A stretch of DNA of 64,000 nucleotides from an uncultured Lachnospiraceae bacterium (GTDB lineage Bacteria; Bacillota; Clostridia; Lachnospirales; Lachnospiraceae). Each line of letters starts with the position of its first letter. Position 1 is the first letter of the stretch. A program made the position numbers and the translations under genes. The notes beneath the pieces were generated by a model, which searched no databases, had not been told where the DNA came from, and saw only the letters and a list, made by a program, of their open reading frames with translations. Below, one piece after another: positions 9,324 through 18,054 of this stretch. The DNA lies in assembly GCA_900551235.1 (NCBI GenBank), contig URUU01000006.1:5708-69707 (forward strand). Reading direction: 5' to 3'.

Positions 9324-10037
9324 TTAAAGATTAGAAAACACCTTTCCGATCGGTTCCTGGATCACCAGATCTGCATTTTTGTCCTGTGATGTGACACTCA
9401 TGTTGATCACGGCCAGTTTGTTGCCCCTGTAATAATCGATCAGTCCGGCTGCCGGATAGACGATCAGGGAAGTTCCGCCGATGATCAGCACATCTGCATC
9501 CCGGATTGCCTGGATTGATTTTGACATAACCGTCATATCCAATCCTTCTTCATAAAGGACTACATCCGGTTTGATCATTCCGCCGCAGGAACAGGTTGGT
9601 ACACCCTCCGCATGAAGCATATATTCTGCATCATAGAATTTTCCACATTTCATGCAATAATTGCGATGCACGCTTCCGTGAAGTTCCAGCACTTCTTTGC
9701 TTCCTGCTGCCTGGTGCAGTCCGTCAATATTCTGTGTGATGACTGCCTTTAATTTTCCTGCCTTTTCAAGTTCTGCAAGCTTTTTGTGCGCCATATTGGG
9801 CTTTGCATCCAGACAGAGCATTTTATTTTTATAAAAACGATAAAATTCTTCCGGATTTCGCATGAAAAAGCTATGGCTCAGAATGGTTTCCGGCGGATAA
9901 TCATACTGCTGATGATAAAGTCCGTCCGTACTTCGAAAGTCAGGGATCCCGCTTTCCGTTGAGACTCCGGCTCCGCCAAAAAATACAATATTATTGCTGC
10001 CGTCAACGAGTTCTTTCAGTTTTTCTGTGCCATTCAT
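9324..10037 (-). CDS. cobB: NAD-dependent protein deacylase, SIR2 family
   Basis: Removes acyl groups from lysines using NAD+, giving nicotinamide and O-acyl-ADP-ribose. It has 237 residues, the usual size for a bacterial sirtuin. Visible motifs are GGAGVSTESGIPDFRS (NAD binding), TQNIDGLH, the catalytic His in LELHGS, and a four-cysteine zinc site (C-x2-C, then C-S-C with an offset). Near the C-terminus are GGTSLIVYPAA and INMS for the adenosine pocket. A GGGTGAT site precedes the start. It is followed by DUF951 and preceded by a sortase gene 15 bases upstream, all on the same strand. Confidence 0.92.
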   Translation of the reverse strand: MNGTEKLKELVDGSNNIVFFGGAGVSTESGIPDFRSTDGLYHQQYDYPPETILSHSFFMRNPEEFYRFYKNKMLCLDAKPNMAHKKLAELEKAGKLKAVITQNIDGLHQAAGSKEVLELHGSVHRNYCMKCGKFYDAEYMLHAEGVPTCSCGGMIKPDVVLYEEGLDMTVMSKSIQAIRDADVLIIGGTSLIVYPAAGLIDYYRGNKLAVINMSVTSQDKNADLVIQEPIGKVFSNL

Positions 10038-10052
10038 ATAATCACCCTTTTC

Positions 10053-10838
10053 TTATACTGCCTTATAAGTCTCGATCAGCTTGCCCTGTACGAGGAATCT
10101 CGTCTCGGAGTTTCCGGTACAGGTAGAAAGTGTCACGATTTTATCATCACTTGTCACTTCCATGTCACGCTTCAAAACAGAACGTGCAAAACAGGAATCG
10201 ATATATTCCTGAAATTTCTTTTTATCCGAAAACTGAAGCTGATAAGTTTCGCTTGTAGCTCCTACTTCCTGGCAGGAAAAAATCTGATATTTATAAATTT
10301 TCTCAGGTGTATAGATCCAGAAATACGCATCGGAATCAAAGACTTCCTGATCACGGAACTGTTTTAATTTTCCGAACATAGAAAGATTTCTCATATTGTG
10401 TCCGTAAATGATCGTATTCGGATCGGAAAAATCTTTTTTGCATCCGTGATCCATAAAAATACATCCTGCGATGTTTGGTTGTTTTTCAAACGTATTGTGC
10501 AGGTAATAATCGTTATCTTCACCCTGTGTAACCGGATAGCTGATATCGATCGCTCCGACCTTCAGCCAGGCAATGATATCCTTGTTAAGAGATTTTAATC
10601 CGGTAAAATCAATCGGATTTTTCATCGTTGGCTCTTCCGCTTCTATTTCTTCGAGCATACCTTTTTCGTCGATATATTTCTTCTCCAGCGCACTGTATTC
10701 GTCACTTCCCTTTTTGTATTCCTGATAAATGGAAAACAGTTGAAATCCGGAATAACAGAACACACCAAGTGCCACGATCATGATCAGCGTCCGGATCACA
10801 TCTCCGGCGGTACGCTTCTTTTTTTTGTTTTCTTCCAT
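10053..10838 (-). CDS. srtB: Class B sortase
   Basis: Membrane-bound cysteine transpeptidase that attaches proteins to peptidoglycan. The 261-residue protein has a cytoplasmic lysine-rich N-terminus, one membrane helix (about 16-36), a coiled linker, and the sortase barrel. The catalytic triad is visible: His in TIIYGHNM, Cys in TLSTCTG, Arg in SETRFLVQG. Length and the extended region between His and Cys fit class B. I found no clear substrate with an NPxTN-like sorting signal in this window. It sits between the sirtuin and a VanS-like kinase, all on the same strand with 14-15-base gaps, so the genes are probably co-transcribed. The start has a GGGGGG-type site. Confidence 0.88.
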   Translation of the reverse strand: MEENKKKKRTAGDVIRTLIMIVALGVFCYSGFQLFSIYQEYKKGSDEYSALEKKYIDEKGMLEEIEAEEPTMKNPIDFTGLKSLNKDIIAWLKVGAIDISYPVTQGEDNDYYLHNTFEKQPNIAGCIFMDHGCKKDFSDPNTIIYGHNMRNLSMFGKLKQFRDQEVFDSDAYFWIYTPEKIYKYQIFSCQEVGATSETYQLQFSDKKKFQEYIDSCFARSVLKRDMEVTSDDKIVTLSTCTGNSETRFLVQGKLIETYKAV

Positions 10839-10853
10839 AAATATCCCCCCAGA

Positions 10854-11975
10854 CTAAAGTCGTTTCAGACGCACCACAAAACGGGTGGACTGAATATCAC
10901 TAAAGGCTTCTATCGTTCCTTCATGCAGTTCCACGATCTCTTTTGCTACGGAAAGTCCAAGCCCGGCTCCCCCTGTCTGACTTGATCTGGAATTGTCTGC
11001 GCGGTAGAACTTTTCAAATACGGTCTGCAGTTTCTGTTTTGGGATCGGATCTCCCTGATTGGAAAATACAATGACAACTGCTGCTCCTTCTCCATATGCA
11101 CGCACATCAATATTCGTGCCGCGGTAACTGTAAGCAACTGCATTTCGCAGCAGGTTGTCAAATACACGGGCAAGTTTGTCCGGATCGCCCTCTGCCATAA
11201 GATTTTCCTCCGTATAAATATTTCCGGTCAGATTATTATCGGCAAATACGGCATAAAATTCATCCATGATCTGCTCCAGCATCAAAGACAGATTGATCTT
11301 CTCTTTCTCCAGGCGTATATTCTGGAGATTGAATTTTGTGATCTCAAAAAATTCGCTGATCAGTTCACTTAAACGGATTGCTTTGGTGTGTGCGATATGG
11401 ATATATTTTTTGCGTTCTTCCTGCGGCATATCCGGTTTTTCATCCAGCATACTTAAATATGCGATCACCGATGTGAGCGGTGTCTTGAGATCGTGTGCCA
11501 GATAGACGACCAGATCATTTTTCCGCTGTTCACTCTCCTGTGCCATGCGTTCTTTTCGTGCCAGCGTCATTTTCATAATGTTCAGTTTCTCAGCGATCGG
11601 CTCCAGTTCCGTTTCCAGTTCGATAGGCTCTTTCGAACCGGAAAGCATATTGTCAATCCCGTCTCCTATGTTTTTCAGATAGTTCGCTGTCTTTGACAGT
11701 GCCACATAATATCCGATCAGAAACAGCAGCATAAACCCGATCCACTGAAACACATCCCGGTTCGCACGGAATACATTCTGATAGATCATATCGGCTTCTG
11801 TCCCTGAAAGATTCATCTTCATCAGAATACCTGTGATCAGATTGGAAATCTTCCCCTGAAATAATCCATCAATAATCAGCGTGATGATCATTTTTCCGAC
11901 CACCAGGCTCATCATCATAATGCCCATCGTCTGCAGCATCATTTTCCATTTCAGTCTGCGATATTTATTTTTCAA
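10854..11975 (-). CDS. VanS-like sensor histidine kinase
   Basis: A 373-residue kinase with two membrane segments (about 14-36 and 75-95) and a short extracytoplasmic loop. It has a HAMP-like linker and HisKA with the His in VVYLAHDLKTPLTSV, then HATPase_c with an N box near LLRNAVAYSY and the G boxes GGAGLGLSVA. The short sensor loop and the paired regulator resemble VanS/VanR or other envelope-stress systems. That is similarity only; no resistance genes lie nearby. Its start overlaps the end of the regulator gene by 11 bases, so the two are translationally coupled. The sortase gene follows 15 bases later. Confidence 0.9.
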   Translation of the reverse strand: MKNKYRRLKWKMMLQTMGIMMMSLVVGKMIITLIIDGLFQGKISNLITGILMKMNLSGTEADMIYQNVFRANRDVFQWIGFMLLFLIGYYVALSKTANYLKNIGDGIDNMLSGSKEPIELETELEPIAEKLNIMKMTLARKERMAQESEQRKNDLVVYLAHDLKTPLTSVIAYLSMLDEKPDMPQEERKKYIHIAHTKAIRLSELISEFFEITKFNLQNIRLEKEKINLSLMLEQIMDEFYAVFADNNLTGNIYTEENLMAEGDPDKLARVFDNLLRNAVAYSYRGTNIDVRAYGEGAAVVIVFSNQGDPIPKQKLQTVFEKFYRADNSRSSQTGGAGLGLSVAKEIVELHEGTIEAFSDIQSTRFVVRLKRL

Positions 11976-12660
11976 CGCGGTATCCCACTCCCCATACGGT
12001 CTTGATAAAATTGCTTGTTCCGGTCGGACCGCTCATCTTTTCCCTTAAATGACGGATGTGTACCATGACTGTATTGTTGCTGTTCTTATAATATTTTTCT
12101 TTCCAGACCTGTTCGAACAATCTTTCCGAGCTGATAACCTGTCCCCTGTTTTCGCACAGAAGCCAGAGAATATCAAATTCAATCGGCGTTAATGTCAGAT
12201 GTTTTTCATTATAAACACATTCATGCGTACTGCGGTTCAGAAACATATTTCCAAAATCGATAATATCTTCCTGCACCCTTCCGCCTGTATTGTATTTGGT
12301 AAACCTCCGCATCTGTGCTTTGACCCGGGCAATCAGCTCCAGAGGATTAAATGGTTTTGCCATATAATCGTCTGCTCCAAGCATCAGACCATTGATCTTG
12401 TCCATGTATTCTGTTTTTGCCGTCAGCATAATAACCGGAAAATTATATTTTTCGCGTATTTTCTGAAGAACCTCAAATCCATCAATATCCGGCAGCATCA
12501 CATCCAGCAGTGCCATATCCGGTGCCGCTTTTTCAATGGATGCAAGTGCGGCTTTCCCTGTATAAAACTTTACGACTTCAAAGTTCTCATTTTTCAGATA
12601 CAGTTCAATCACATCTGCGATTTCCTTTTCGTCATCAACCACTAAAATTCGGTTTCCCAT
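11965..12660 (-). CDS. VanR-like response regulator (OmpR family)
   Basis: A 231-residue regulator. The receiver domain has VVDDEKE, the phosphoacceptor Asp in MALLDVMLPDIDG and Lys in DYMAKPFNP. The C-terminal winged helix ends NTVMVHIRHLREK and WGVGYRV. I chose the ATG of MGNRILVVDDEKE because AGGAGG lies 10 bases upstream; the frame stays open a further 25 codons through promoter DNA. It is the first gene of a likely operon: regulator, kinase, class B sortase, sirtuin, DUF951. Confidence 0.92.
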   Translation of the reverse strand: MGNRILVVDDEKEIADVIELYLKNENFEVVKFYTGKAALASIEKAAPDMALLDVMLPDIDGFEVLQKIREKYNFPVIMLTAKTEYMDKINGLMLGADDYMAKPFNPLELIARVKAQMRRFTKYNTGGRVQEDIIDFGNMFLNRSTHECVYNEKHLTLTPIEFDILWLLCENRGQVISSERLFEQVWKEKYYKNSNNTVMVHIRHLREKMSGPTGTSNFIKTVWGVGYRVEK

Positions 12661-12706
12661 TTCTGTACTTTCCTCCTGATACAGCCCATACGCACTTTTC
12701 AAGTCG

Positions 12707-12735
12707 AAGATATTACAGACACCCGGCTCTGTCAA
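12707..12735 (-). promoter_or_regulatory. Promoter of the VanRS-like/sortase operon
   Basis: TTGACA and TATCTT on the minus strand with a 17-base spacer, 47 bases upstream of the regulator start. A GC-rich inverted repeat (CACCCGG/CCGGGTG) spans the -35 and may act as the asnS terminator or as an operator. Confidence 0.65.
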
Positions 12736-12770
12736 GAAAACCGGGTGCCGCCTGTAAGACTATGCTTTTA

Positions 12771-14162
12771 TTAAAGTTCGCAGTTTCCTACTGTTCTAGG
12801 GAATGGGATAACATCACGGATGTTGGACATACCGGTCAGGTACATAACACAGCGTTCGAATCCCAGTCCGAATCCTGCATGTCTTGTGGATCCGTATTTT
12901 CTCAGATCCAGATAGAATCCGTAATCTTCTTCCTTCAGTCCCAGTTCATTCATGCGTGCGAGCAGTTTTTCGTAATCGTCCTCTCTCTGGCTTCCGCCGA
13001 TGATCTCGCCGATGCCAGGTACCAGACAGTCCATAGCTGCAACGGTTTTGCCATCTTCGTTCAGTTTCATATAGAACGCTTTGATCTCCTTTGGATAATC
13101 TGTGACAAATACCGGACGTTTGAAGACCTTCTCCGTCAGGTAACGCTCATGCTCTGTCTGCAGATCGCATCCCCAGGATACTTTGTATTCAAATTTATCG
13201 TTGTTTTTCTCAAGCAATTCGATTGCTTCTGTATAAGTAACGTGTGCAAACTCAGATTCCACTACATGTTTCAGACGGTCAACCAGTCCTTTATCAACAA
13301 AACTGTTAAAGAACTGCATTTCTTCCGGTGCATGTTCCATGACATAGCGAATCACATATTTCAGCATGGACTCTGCCAGGATCATGTCATCTTTGAGGTC
13401 AGCAAATGCGATCTCCGGCTCGATCATCCAGAACTCTGCAGCATGACGCGTTGTGTTGGAATTTTCTGCACGGAAGGTCGGCCCGAAGGTATAGATGTTG
13501 CGGAATGCCTGTGCAAAGGTCTCGCCGTTGAGCTGTCCGCTTACGGTCAGGTTGGTCGGTTTTCCAAAGAAATCCTGGCTGAAATCTACGCCGCCTTCTT
13601 CTGTTTTCGGAATGTTATTCAGATCCATGGTTGTTACCTGGAACATCTCGCCTGCACCTTCGCAGTCACTTCCGGTGATCAATGGAGTATGCACATAAAC
13701 GAAATCTCTCTCCTGGAAGAATTTGTGGATCGCATAAGCAGTCAGGGAACGTACACGGAACACTGCCTGAAATGCATTCGTTCTCGGACGGAGGTGAGAG
13801 ATCGTACGCAGATACTCAAAGCTGTGACGCTTTTTCTGAAGTGGGTAATCCGGTGCGGAAGCTCCTTCTACCACAACTTCATCTGCCTGGATCTCAAACG
13901 GCTGTTTTGCTTCCGGTGTCGGGATCAGCGTACCGGTAACGATAACGGCTGCACCAACATTCAGTTTGGAAACCTGTGCAAAGTTATCCATTTTATCATG
14001 GTATACGATCTGCAGTGTCTCGAAGAATGTACCATCATGCAGCACTAAGAATCCAAATGTCCTGGAATCTCTGACGCTTCGAAGCCATCCTCCCACTGTG
14101 ATCTTCTGATTTAAATATTTTTCCGTATCACGGTAAATTTCTCTTACTGTTACCAATTCCAT
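12771..14162 (-). CDS. asnS: Asparaginyl-tRNA synthetase
   Basis: Charges tRNA-Asn; class II synthetase of the AspRS group. The 463-residue product starts [12 protein letters not shown], with an OB-fold anticodon-binding domain (about 15-110, [15 protein letters not shown]). It then has class II motif 2 ([21 protein letters not shown]) and motif 3 near the C-terminus ([15 protein letters not shown]). I place the start here because AAAGGAG lies 9 bases upstream and an excellent promoter lies 67 bases upstream. However, the reading frame has no stop upstream: it runs straight into a lipase-like DUF2974 domain, so a longer fused protein is possible in principle. Confidence 0.93.
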   Translation of the reverse strand: MELVTVREIYRDTEKYLNQKITVGGWLRSVRDSRTFGFLVLHDGTFFETLQIVYHDKMDNFAQVSKLNVGAAVIVTGTLIPTPEAKQPFEIQADEVVVEGASAPDYPLQKKRHSFEYLRTISHLRPRTNAFQAVFRVRSLTAYAIHKFFQERDFVYVHTPLITGSDCEGAGEMFQVTTMDLNNIPKTEEGGVDFSQDFFGKPTNLTVSGQLNGETFAQAFRNIYTFGPTFRAENSNTTRHAAEFWMIEPEIAFADLKDDMILAESMLKYVIRYVMEHAPEEMQFFNSFVDKGLVDRLKHVVESEFAHVTYTEAIELLEKNNDKFEYKVSWGCDLQTEHERYLTEKVFKRPVFVTDYPKEIKAFYMKLNEDGKTVAAMDCLVPGIGEIIGGSQREDDYEKLLARMNELGLKEEDYGFYLDLRKYGSTRHAGFGLGFERCVMYLTGMSNIRDVIPFPRTVGNCEL

Positions 14163-15344
14163 TTTATAAACTCCTTTGTTTTCCATTTTTACAGCAGAAT
14201 CTGGTTCTGCTGTTTTCTTACTGTTCTCAGTATATCCTAATCTTTCCGACGGTGCAAGCAGGATATGGAAAAGCTTGCGTACATTTTGCCTTGTTTTTGC
14301 TTCGAGACCATGAAAAATGTTCAGCATCTTCACCATTTTCTGTAAACGGTTCTGTGTAAAATCCATCACTGTGTCCGCCTGCGTCGCTTCAATAATCTCA
14401 AAAAGGGCATCCACGATCTCCTGCTGCTCCTCTGGAGAATACGACGCGATCCACTCATTGATCTGCTGATTCTTCTTTTCAGTCGCCGGGTTGATCTCTT
14501 CTTTATATACAAAATCCCCTTCTTTTACCACCCAGGTAAACATATCATGCTGCAGCACACCTTTCCCGGAACTTTCGACTACCCGATAACTTCCCGCATT
14601 ATGCAGAAGCATGCCCACAAAAGAATCCTGCGGCACAAATTTTCTGACCTTCTTTTCGATCCGGCGGTATCCTTCTTTCTGATAAATATCTTCCCGGAAC
14701 CCCGGTCCGTCGAAGCTGTACACTGCCCTGAGCCGATCCCGGATCTGCGGTTCTGTCTCCATCGCTGCAAAGACTGCCTCATTGCCGCCTTTGGAATGTC
14801 CGCCGAGGATCAGCGGAGCATCGCCTGTATACTCCGCAATATGCCGCAGATAGAGACGCGCCGCCGTCTGCGATGGAATCGGACTTTTCAGTGCCATATC
14901 AAAATCTTCCCTCCATCCGACGATCGTCTCATCTGTTCCGCGAAATGCCACATACACTGTCCCGTCTTCCAGAAGGAAAGTGACGGCAGAAAACTGCATC
15001 TGCATTTCTTTGTCTGTAAGATTGGTATAATAATTAAGCCTCATTTTCGCAAAACGCCGGCTTCGGGCCACTGCCGCATAAAGCCTGCGATTGTCTTTTT
15101 CATACCAGTCCGATACATACAGACTGTCGTATTTCGGATGTTTGCGAAGAGAACGCAAGGTCACACCCCTGCTGTCTTTTCCGTTCATTTTTTCGACGAG
15201 ATCAGGCACAAGATCCTGAAATTTGAAATACGACAGCTGACACAGGATCAGGCTGTCTACATGGGAAAAAGGCCTTTCCCCAAAAGAAAGACCTCCATAT
15301 TCCTTTAAATATTTTAATGTGTTATCCGTAAGTTTCATATTCAT
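14163..15344 (-). CDS. DUF2974 (Mbeg1-like) lipase-like hydrolase, no stop before asnS
   Basis: About 390 residues of an alpha/beta-hydrolase of the DUF2974/Mbeg1-like family. [18 protein letters not shown] marks the class 3 lipase-like core, [10 protein letters not shown] is the nucleophile elbow with the catalytic Ser, and YSFDGPGF follows. It is probably a cytoplasmic or surface esterase; the substrate is unknown. I chose the ATG of MNMKLTDN (the ATG at 15338 is also possible). The striking feature is that the frame does not end: it continues in frame through ENKGVYK into the first Met of asnS. Either the stop codon was lost and the protein is fused to AsnRS, or a sequencing error hides the stop. 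Confidence 0.75.
14191..14213 (-). other. Hairpin in the asnS leader
   Basis: Perfect 9-bp arms ACAGCAGAA and TTCTGCTGT with a 5-base loop, between the asnS promoter and its ribosome binding site. There is no T-run on the minus strand, so it is not a terminator. It may stabilise the mRNA or limit read-through translation from the upstream domain. Confidence 0.5.
14229..14257 (-). promoter_or_regulatory. asnS promoter inside the DUF2974 reading frame
   Basis: TTGCAC and TATACT with a 17-base spacer on the minus strand. It lies inside the open frame that continues from the upstream domain, and supports separate expression of asnS. Confidence 0.78.
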
Positions 15345-15374
15345 CACCTGCAGATTTCCTGTAAATGGTTGCCG

Positions 15375-17408
15375 TTAAAGTTCCAGCCTTCCGACTTCTT
15401 TGTAATCATCCGCCATATCGTAAATACGGATCTGTCCTCCGCCGATCAAATAAAAACTATTGTCAATAAAACATCCCCGGATTCCCTGTGTTCCATTGTA
15501 TGAAGAACAATAGTATGAATTCCCAAGATTCTCCGTGAATACATTTTCAAAGCCTTTTTCTTCATCATAGCGGAAAATCATATAACTGGAATCACACATA
15601 AAACCAAAAACATTTTTTTCTGTGTCGATCATGGCAGCTTTGTAATCGTAGAACAACGGGCAGTCGTAGGTATCTTTGATCACAAATTTATGGAGCTGTT
15701 TTACATTGGATGGATCCGACACATCAAACATGGCAAGCTTGATGCCTGTATAGGCTCCGGTCTCCGGATCGACTTCATTGCCCACACCGAGCAGTTTATT
15801 TTCTCCGTAAAAATGCAGATAGGAAGAAAATCCTGTGATCTTCAGCTCTCCGAGTACTTTCGGATCAGCCGGATTGCTTAAGTCAACGGAAAACAGTGGA
15901 TCTGTCTCTTTGAATGTCACAAAATATCCTGTATCTCCAAGGAATCTTGCCGAGCGGATTTCTTCCCCTTCAGCAATATCTGTGATGCTTCCGCAAACTT
16001 CCAGTGCATCATCCAGCACATACAGCGCATTAGTCTGTGTATCTCCGCTGTAATCTGTAAGAACTATTCTGAGATAACCATTGTACTCATTCATGGAAAA
16101 ACTGTCATTCAGAAAACCTTTCAGATCTGCCGCGCCTTTCGCACGGATTTTTCCTTTCTGACAGGAAAATTTCAAAATCTGTGTCATTGTTGCATCGCTG
16201 CCCCAGTTTGCATTTGCAATATAAATATTGTCATTGCTCACATAAAAATGATCTGCAGCAGAAACAATCGCTTTTTTATCTATGATCTCATCTGGTCTGC
16301 GATTGCTCACTGAAGAAACCACCAGGTAAGAGCTGGTGTCCTGATATTCCGGAAGATAAATATCGCCAGATTCCAGTCTTGCTCCATTTACTGCCGGAAT
16401 GTATGTGTCGATCTGAGACACATCGTTAATCTGCGGATAAAATTGTGTAAACAGATAGATCACATCCCCGTTTTTTCTTGAAGTGCTGTAAGTCCCTTTC
16501 TGTTTGACCGTTCCCCGAAGCTGCGGAACGGAGCGATCCGATATGTCATATGTGTAGATCTTAGTATAATTTTCCGTATTTGCAGTATAAGTATCCTCCT
16601 GCGTATCGTCACTGTCCAGTGTTGTCTTGCTTCCCGTCACGATCAGATTGAGAATATCACCGTCTACATACATTTCCTGTGGTGTCTCATTCAGTGCTTC
16701 CAGCATGATCGTTCCTTCTACTTCCAGGGTTTTCCCTTTCGCGCGGATCATGCGGACACTTCCGGTCGCTTTCATCACATACAGATATTTCCCGTCTGTC
16801 TTGATGATATCTGCCTCATCCACACCTGCTTCCTGCAGATTTGTTTTGGAGTAAGAAAGTGCTGTTCCGGTATTGGATGCACTGCTTCCCATATCCATCA
16901 TCGATGCAGCAGAATTTTCGGCCGCCATCTCCGTTGTCACACTTTTTGCCAGATCTGCTGTTGCGTAATCGGTCTGCGTGCTTTTCAGTGCATCAAAAAT
17001 CTGCTGATAATCTTCTGCACCCTCAAACACGTAGACATCTTTGTCTTTGCCGGAAGAAGTCCCGGTCTCTTTTGCCATTTCACTTACCGCTTCGGTCGTC
17101 TGCTCTGCAAGCTGCACCGTTTCGTTTTCCTTTTGCTGCACCGCATCAGACAATACCATATTTCCTGTCTCTGTCTTATCTTTTCCATGCGTACCGGATA
17201 ATCTGGTAAGTCCTGTCACGCCCCCGATGATCACCATCGCAAAAACGGCTGCCACTGCTCCCCACTGGGCATATCTTCGAAACCGTTTCTTTTTGTCTGT
17301 CGGCTGTTCTTCCAGCAGACTTCTGATCTGTTCCGGTTTTATCTCTTCCGGCGCATCTACATTTTTACCGGATTTTTTAATCATATCGAGCATTTTTCTT
17401 TCATCCAT
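15375..17408 (-). CDS. Membrane beta-propeller protein, likely anti-sigma partner
   Basis: A 677-residue protein. The first 45 residues are cytoplasmic and charged (MDERKMLDMIKKSG). One membrane helix follows (about 48-70), then a Ser/Thr-rich linker and a large extracytoplasmic beta-propeller of the kind annotated as secreted C-terminal beta-propeller protein. Blades are visible as repeated segments such as KYLYVMKATGSVRMIRAK, YLRIVLTDYSG and GYFVTFKETDPLFSVDLSNP. It begins 15 bases after the ECF sigma gene, and its short cytoplasmic tail is where a sigma-binding segment would be. By context it is probably the sigma factor's membrane partner; direct anti-sigma activity is inference. Confidence 0.8.
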   Translation of the reverse strand: MDERKMLDMIKKSGKNVDAPEEIKPEQIRSLLEEQPTDKKKRFRRYAQWGAVAAVFAMVIIGGVTGLTRLSGTHGKDKTETGNMVLSDAVQQKENETVQLAEQTTEAVSEMAKETGTSSGKDKDVYVFEGAEDYQQIFDALKSTQTDYATADLAKSVTTEMAAENSAASMMDMGSSASNTGTALSYSKTNLQEAGVDEADIIKTDGKYLYVMKATGSVRMIRAKGKTLEVEGTIMLEALNETPQEMYVDGDILNLIVTGSKTTLDSDDTQEDTYTANTENYTKIYTYDISDRSVPQLRGTVKQKGTYSTSRKNGDVIYLFTQFYPQINDVSQIDTYIPAVNGARLESGDIYLPEYQDTSSYLVVSSVSNRRPDEIIDKKAIVSAADHFYVSNDNIYIANANWGSDATMTQILKFSCQKGKIRAKGAADLKGFLNDSFSMNEYNGYLRIVLTDYSGDTQTNALYVLDDALEVCGSITDIAEGEEIRSARFLGDTGYFVTFKETDPLFSVDLSNPADPKVLGELKITGFSSYLHFYGENKLLGVGNEVDPETGAYTGIKLAMFDVSDPSNVKQLHKFVIKDTYDCPLFYDYKAAMIDTEKNVFGFMCDSSYMIFRYDEEKGFENVFTENLGNSYYCSSYNGTQGIRGCFIDNSFYLIGGGQIRIYDMADDYKEVGRLEL

Positions 17409-17423
17409 GCAAGTTCACTCCTC

Positions 17424-17894
17424 TCATGCAGTCAGTAGCTGCTCCATCTTTTTCAGAGCACGGCTCTTCAGCGAACGTACCGTATTTTCATTCATATCCA
17501 GCATGGCTGCAATTTCTTTTCCCGTATAGCCGCCAAACAGATTCATGGAAAGTACCAGACGTTCTTCGTCATTCAGTTTATAAAATGCCGCACGCACATC
17601 CATATCTTCACTTGTATCACGCTCTCTCCATGCCAGATCAGAAGGAAGTTCCAGGGCACGGTTCAGATAAGATTTCAGCCTTTTTCTGCATTTATTGACC
17701 AGAATGCGGAAAATCCATGCCTGAAAAGCACTCTCATTTTTTAACCCTTCAATCCCCTTCCACGCATCAAGTACCGTCTCACTCACCACATCTTCTGCTT
17801 CCTGTCTGTTTTTCAGCGTATACAGTGCAAATCGAAACATATCCTGATATATTTCCTGATATTTTGTGGCAAAATCTTCTGCATTTCGTTCCAT
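17424..17894 (-). CDS. ECF-type sigma-70 factor
   Basis: A 156-residue sigma factor with region 2 (YTLKNRQEAEDVVSETVLDAW) and region 4 (LSMNLFGGYTGKEIAAMLDMNENTVRSLKSRAL) joined by a short linker, so group 4 (ECF). It should direct RNA polymerase to a small envelope-related regulon. A GGGGTGAT site precedes the ATG. It is the first gene of a pair with the membrane beta-propeller protein and is probably autoregulated; I could not identify its promoter with confidence. Confidence 0.9.
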   Translation of the reverse strand: MERNAEDFATKYQEIYQDMFRFALYTLKNRQEAEDVVSETVLDAWKGIEGLKNESAFQAWIFRILVNKCRKRLKSYLNRALELPSDLAWRERDTSEDMDVRAAFYKLNDEERLVLSMNLFGGYTGKEIAAMLDMNENTVRSLKSRALKKMEQLLTA

Positions 17895-17963
17895 TTGATC
17901 ACCCCGTTCTCTCTTTATGCAGGAATTCTGCTTCCGGCAGTCTCCTTAGCATAATATGGCATA

Positions 17964-18002
17964 TAAAAAACCGGATCTGTCTGCAGCCTTCTCCGGCTTT
18001 TC
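17964..18002 (-). terminator. Terminator after the 823-residue membrane protein gene
   Basis: CCGGA and TCCGG arms with flanking A/T pairing, followed by TTTTTT on the minus strand, about 55 bases beyond the stop codon at 18055. Confidence 0.65.
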
Positions 18003-18054
18003 ATTTATATAGTGTAAAATTTCTGAAGTTTTGTTGCATGAGTTTTGAAAAAAA

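Noticed and set aside
12510..14048. A 512-codon open frame on plus opposite asnS
   Set aside because: Antisense to class II synthetase motifs, no start signal, shadow composition.
14191..14213. Hairpin between the lipase domain and asnS as a terminator of the lipase gene
   Set aside because: There is no T-run on the minus strand, and the lipase frame has no stop to end before it.
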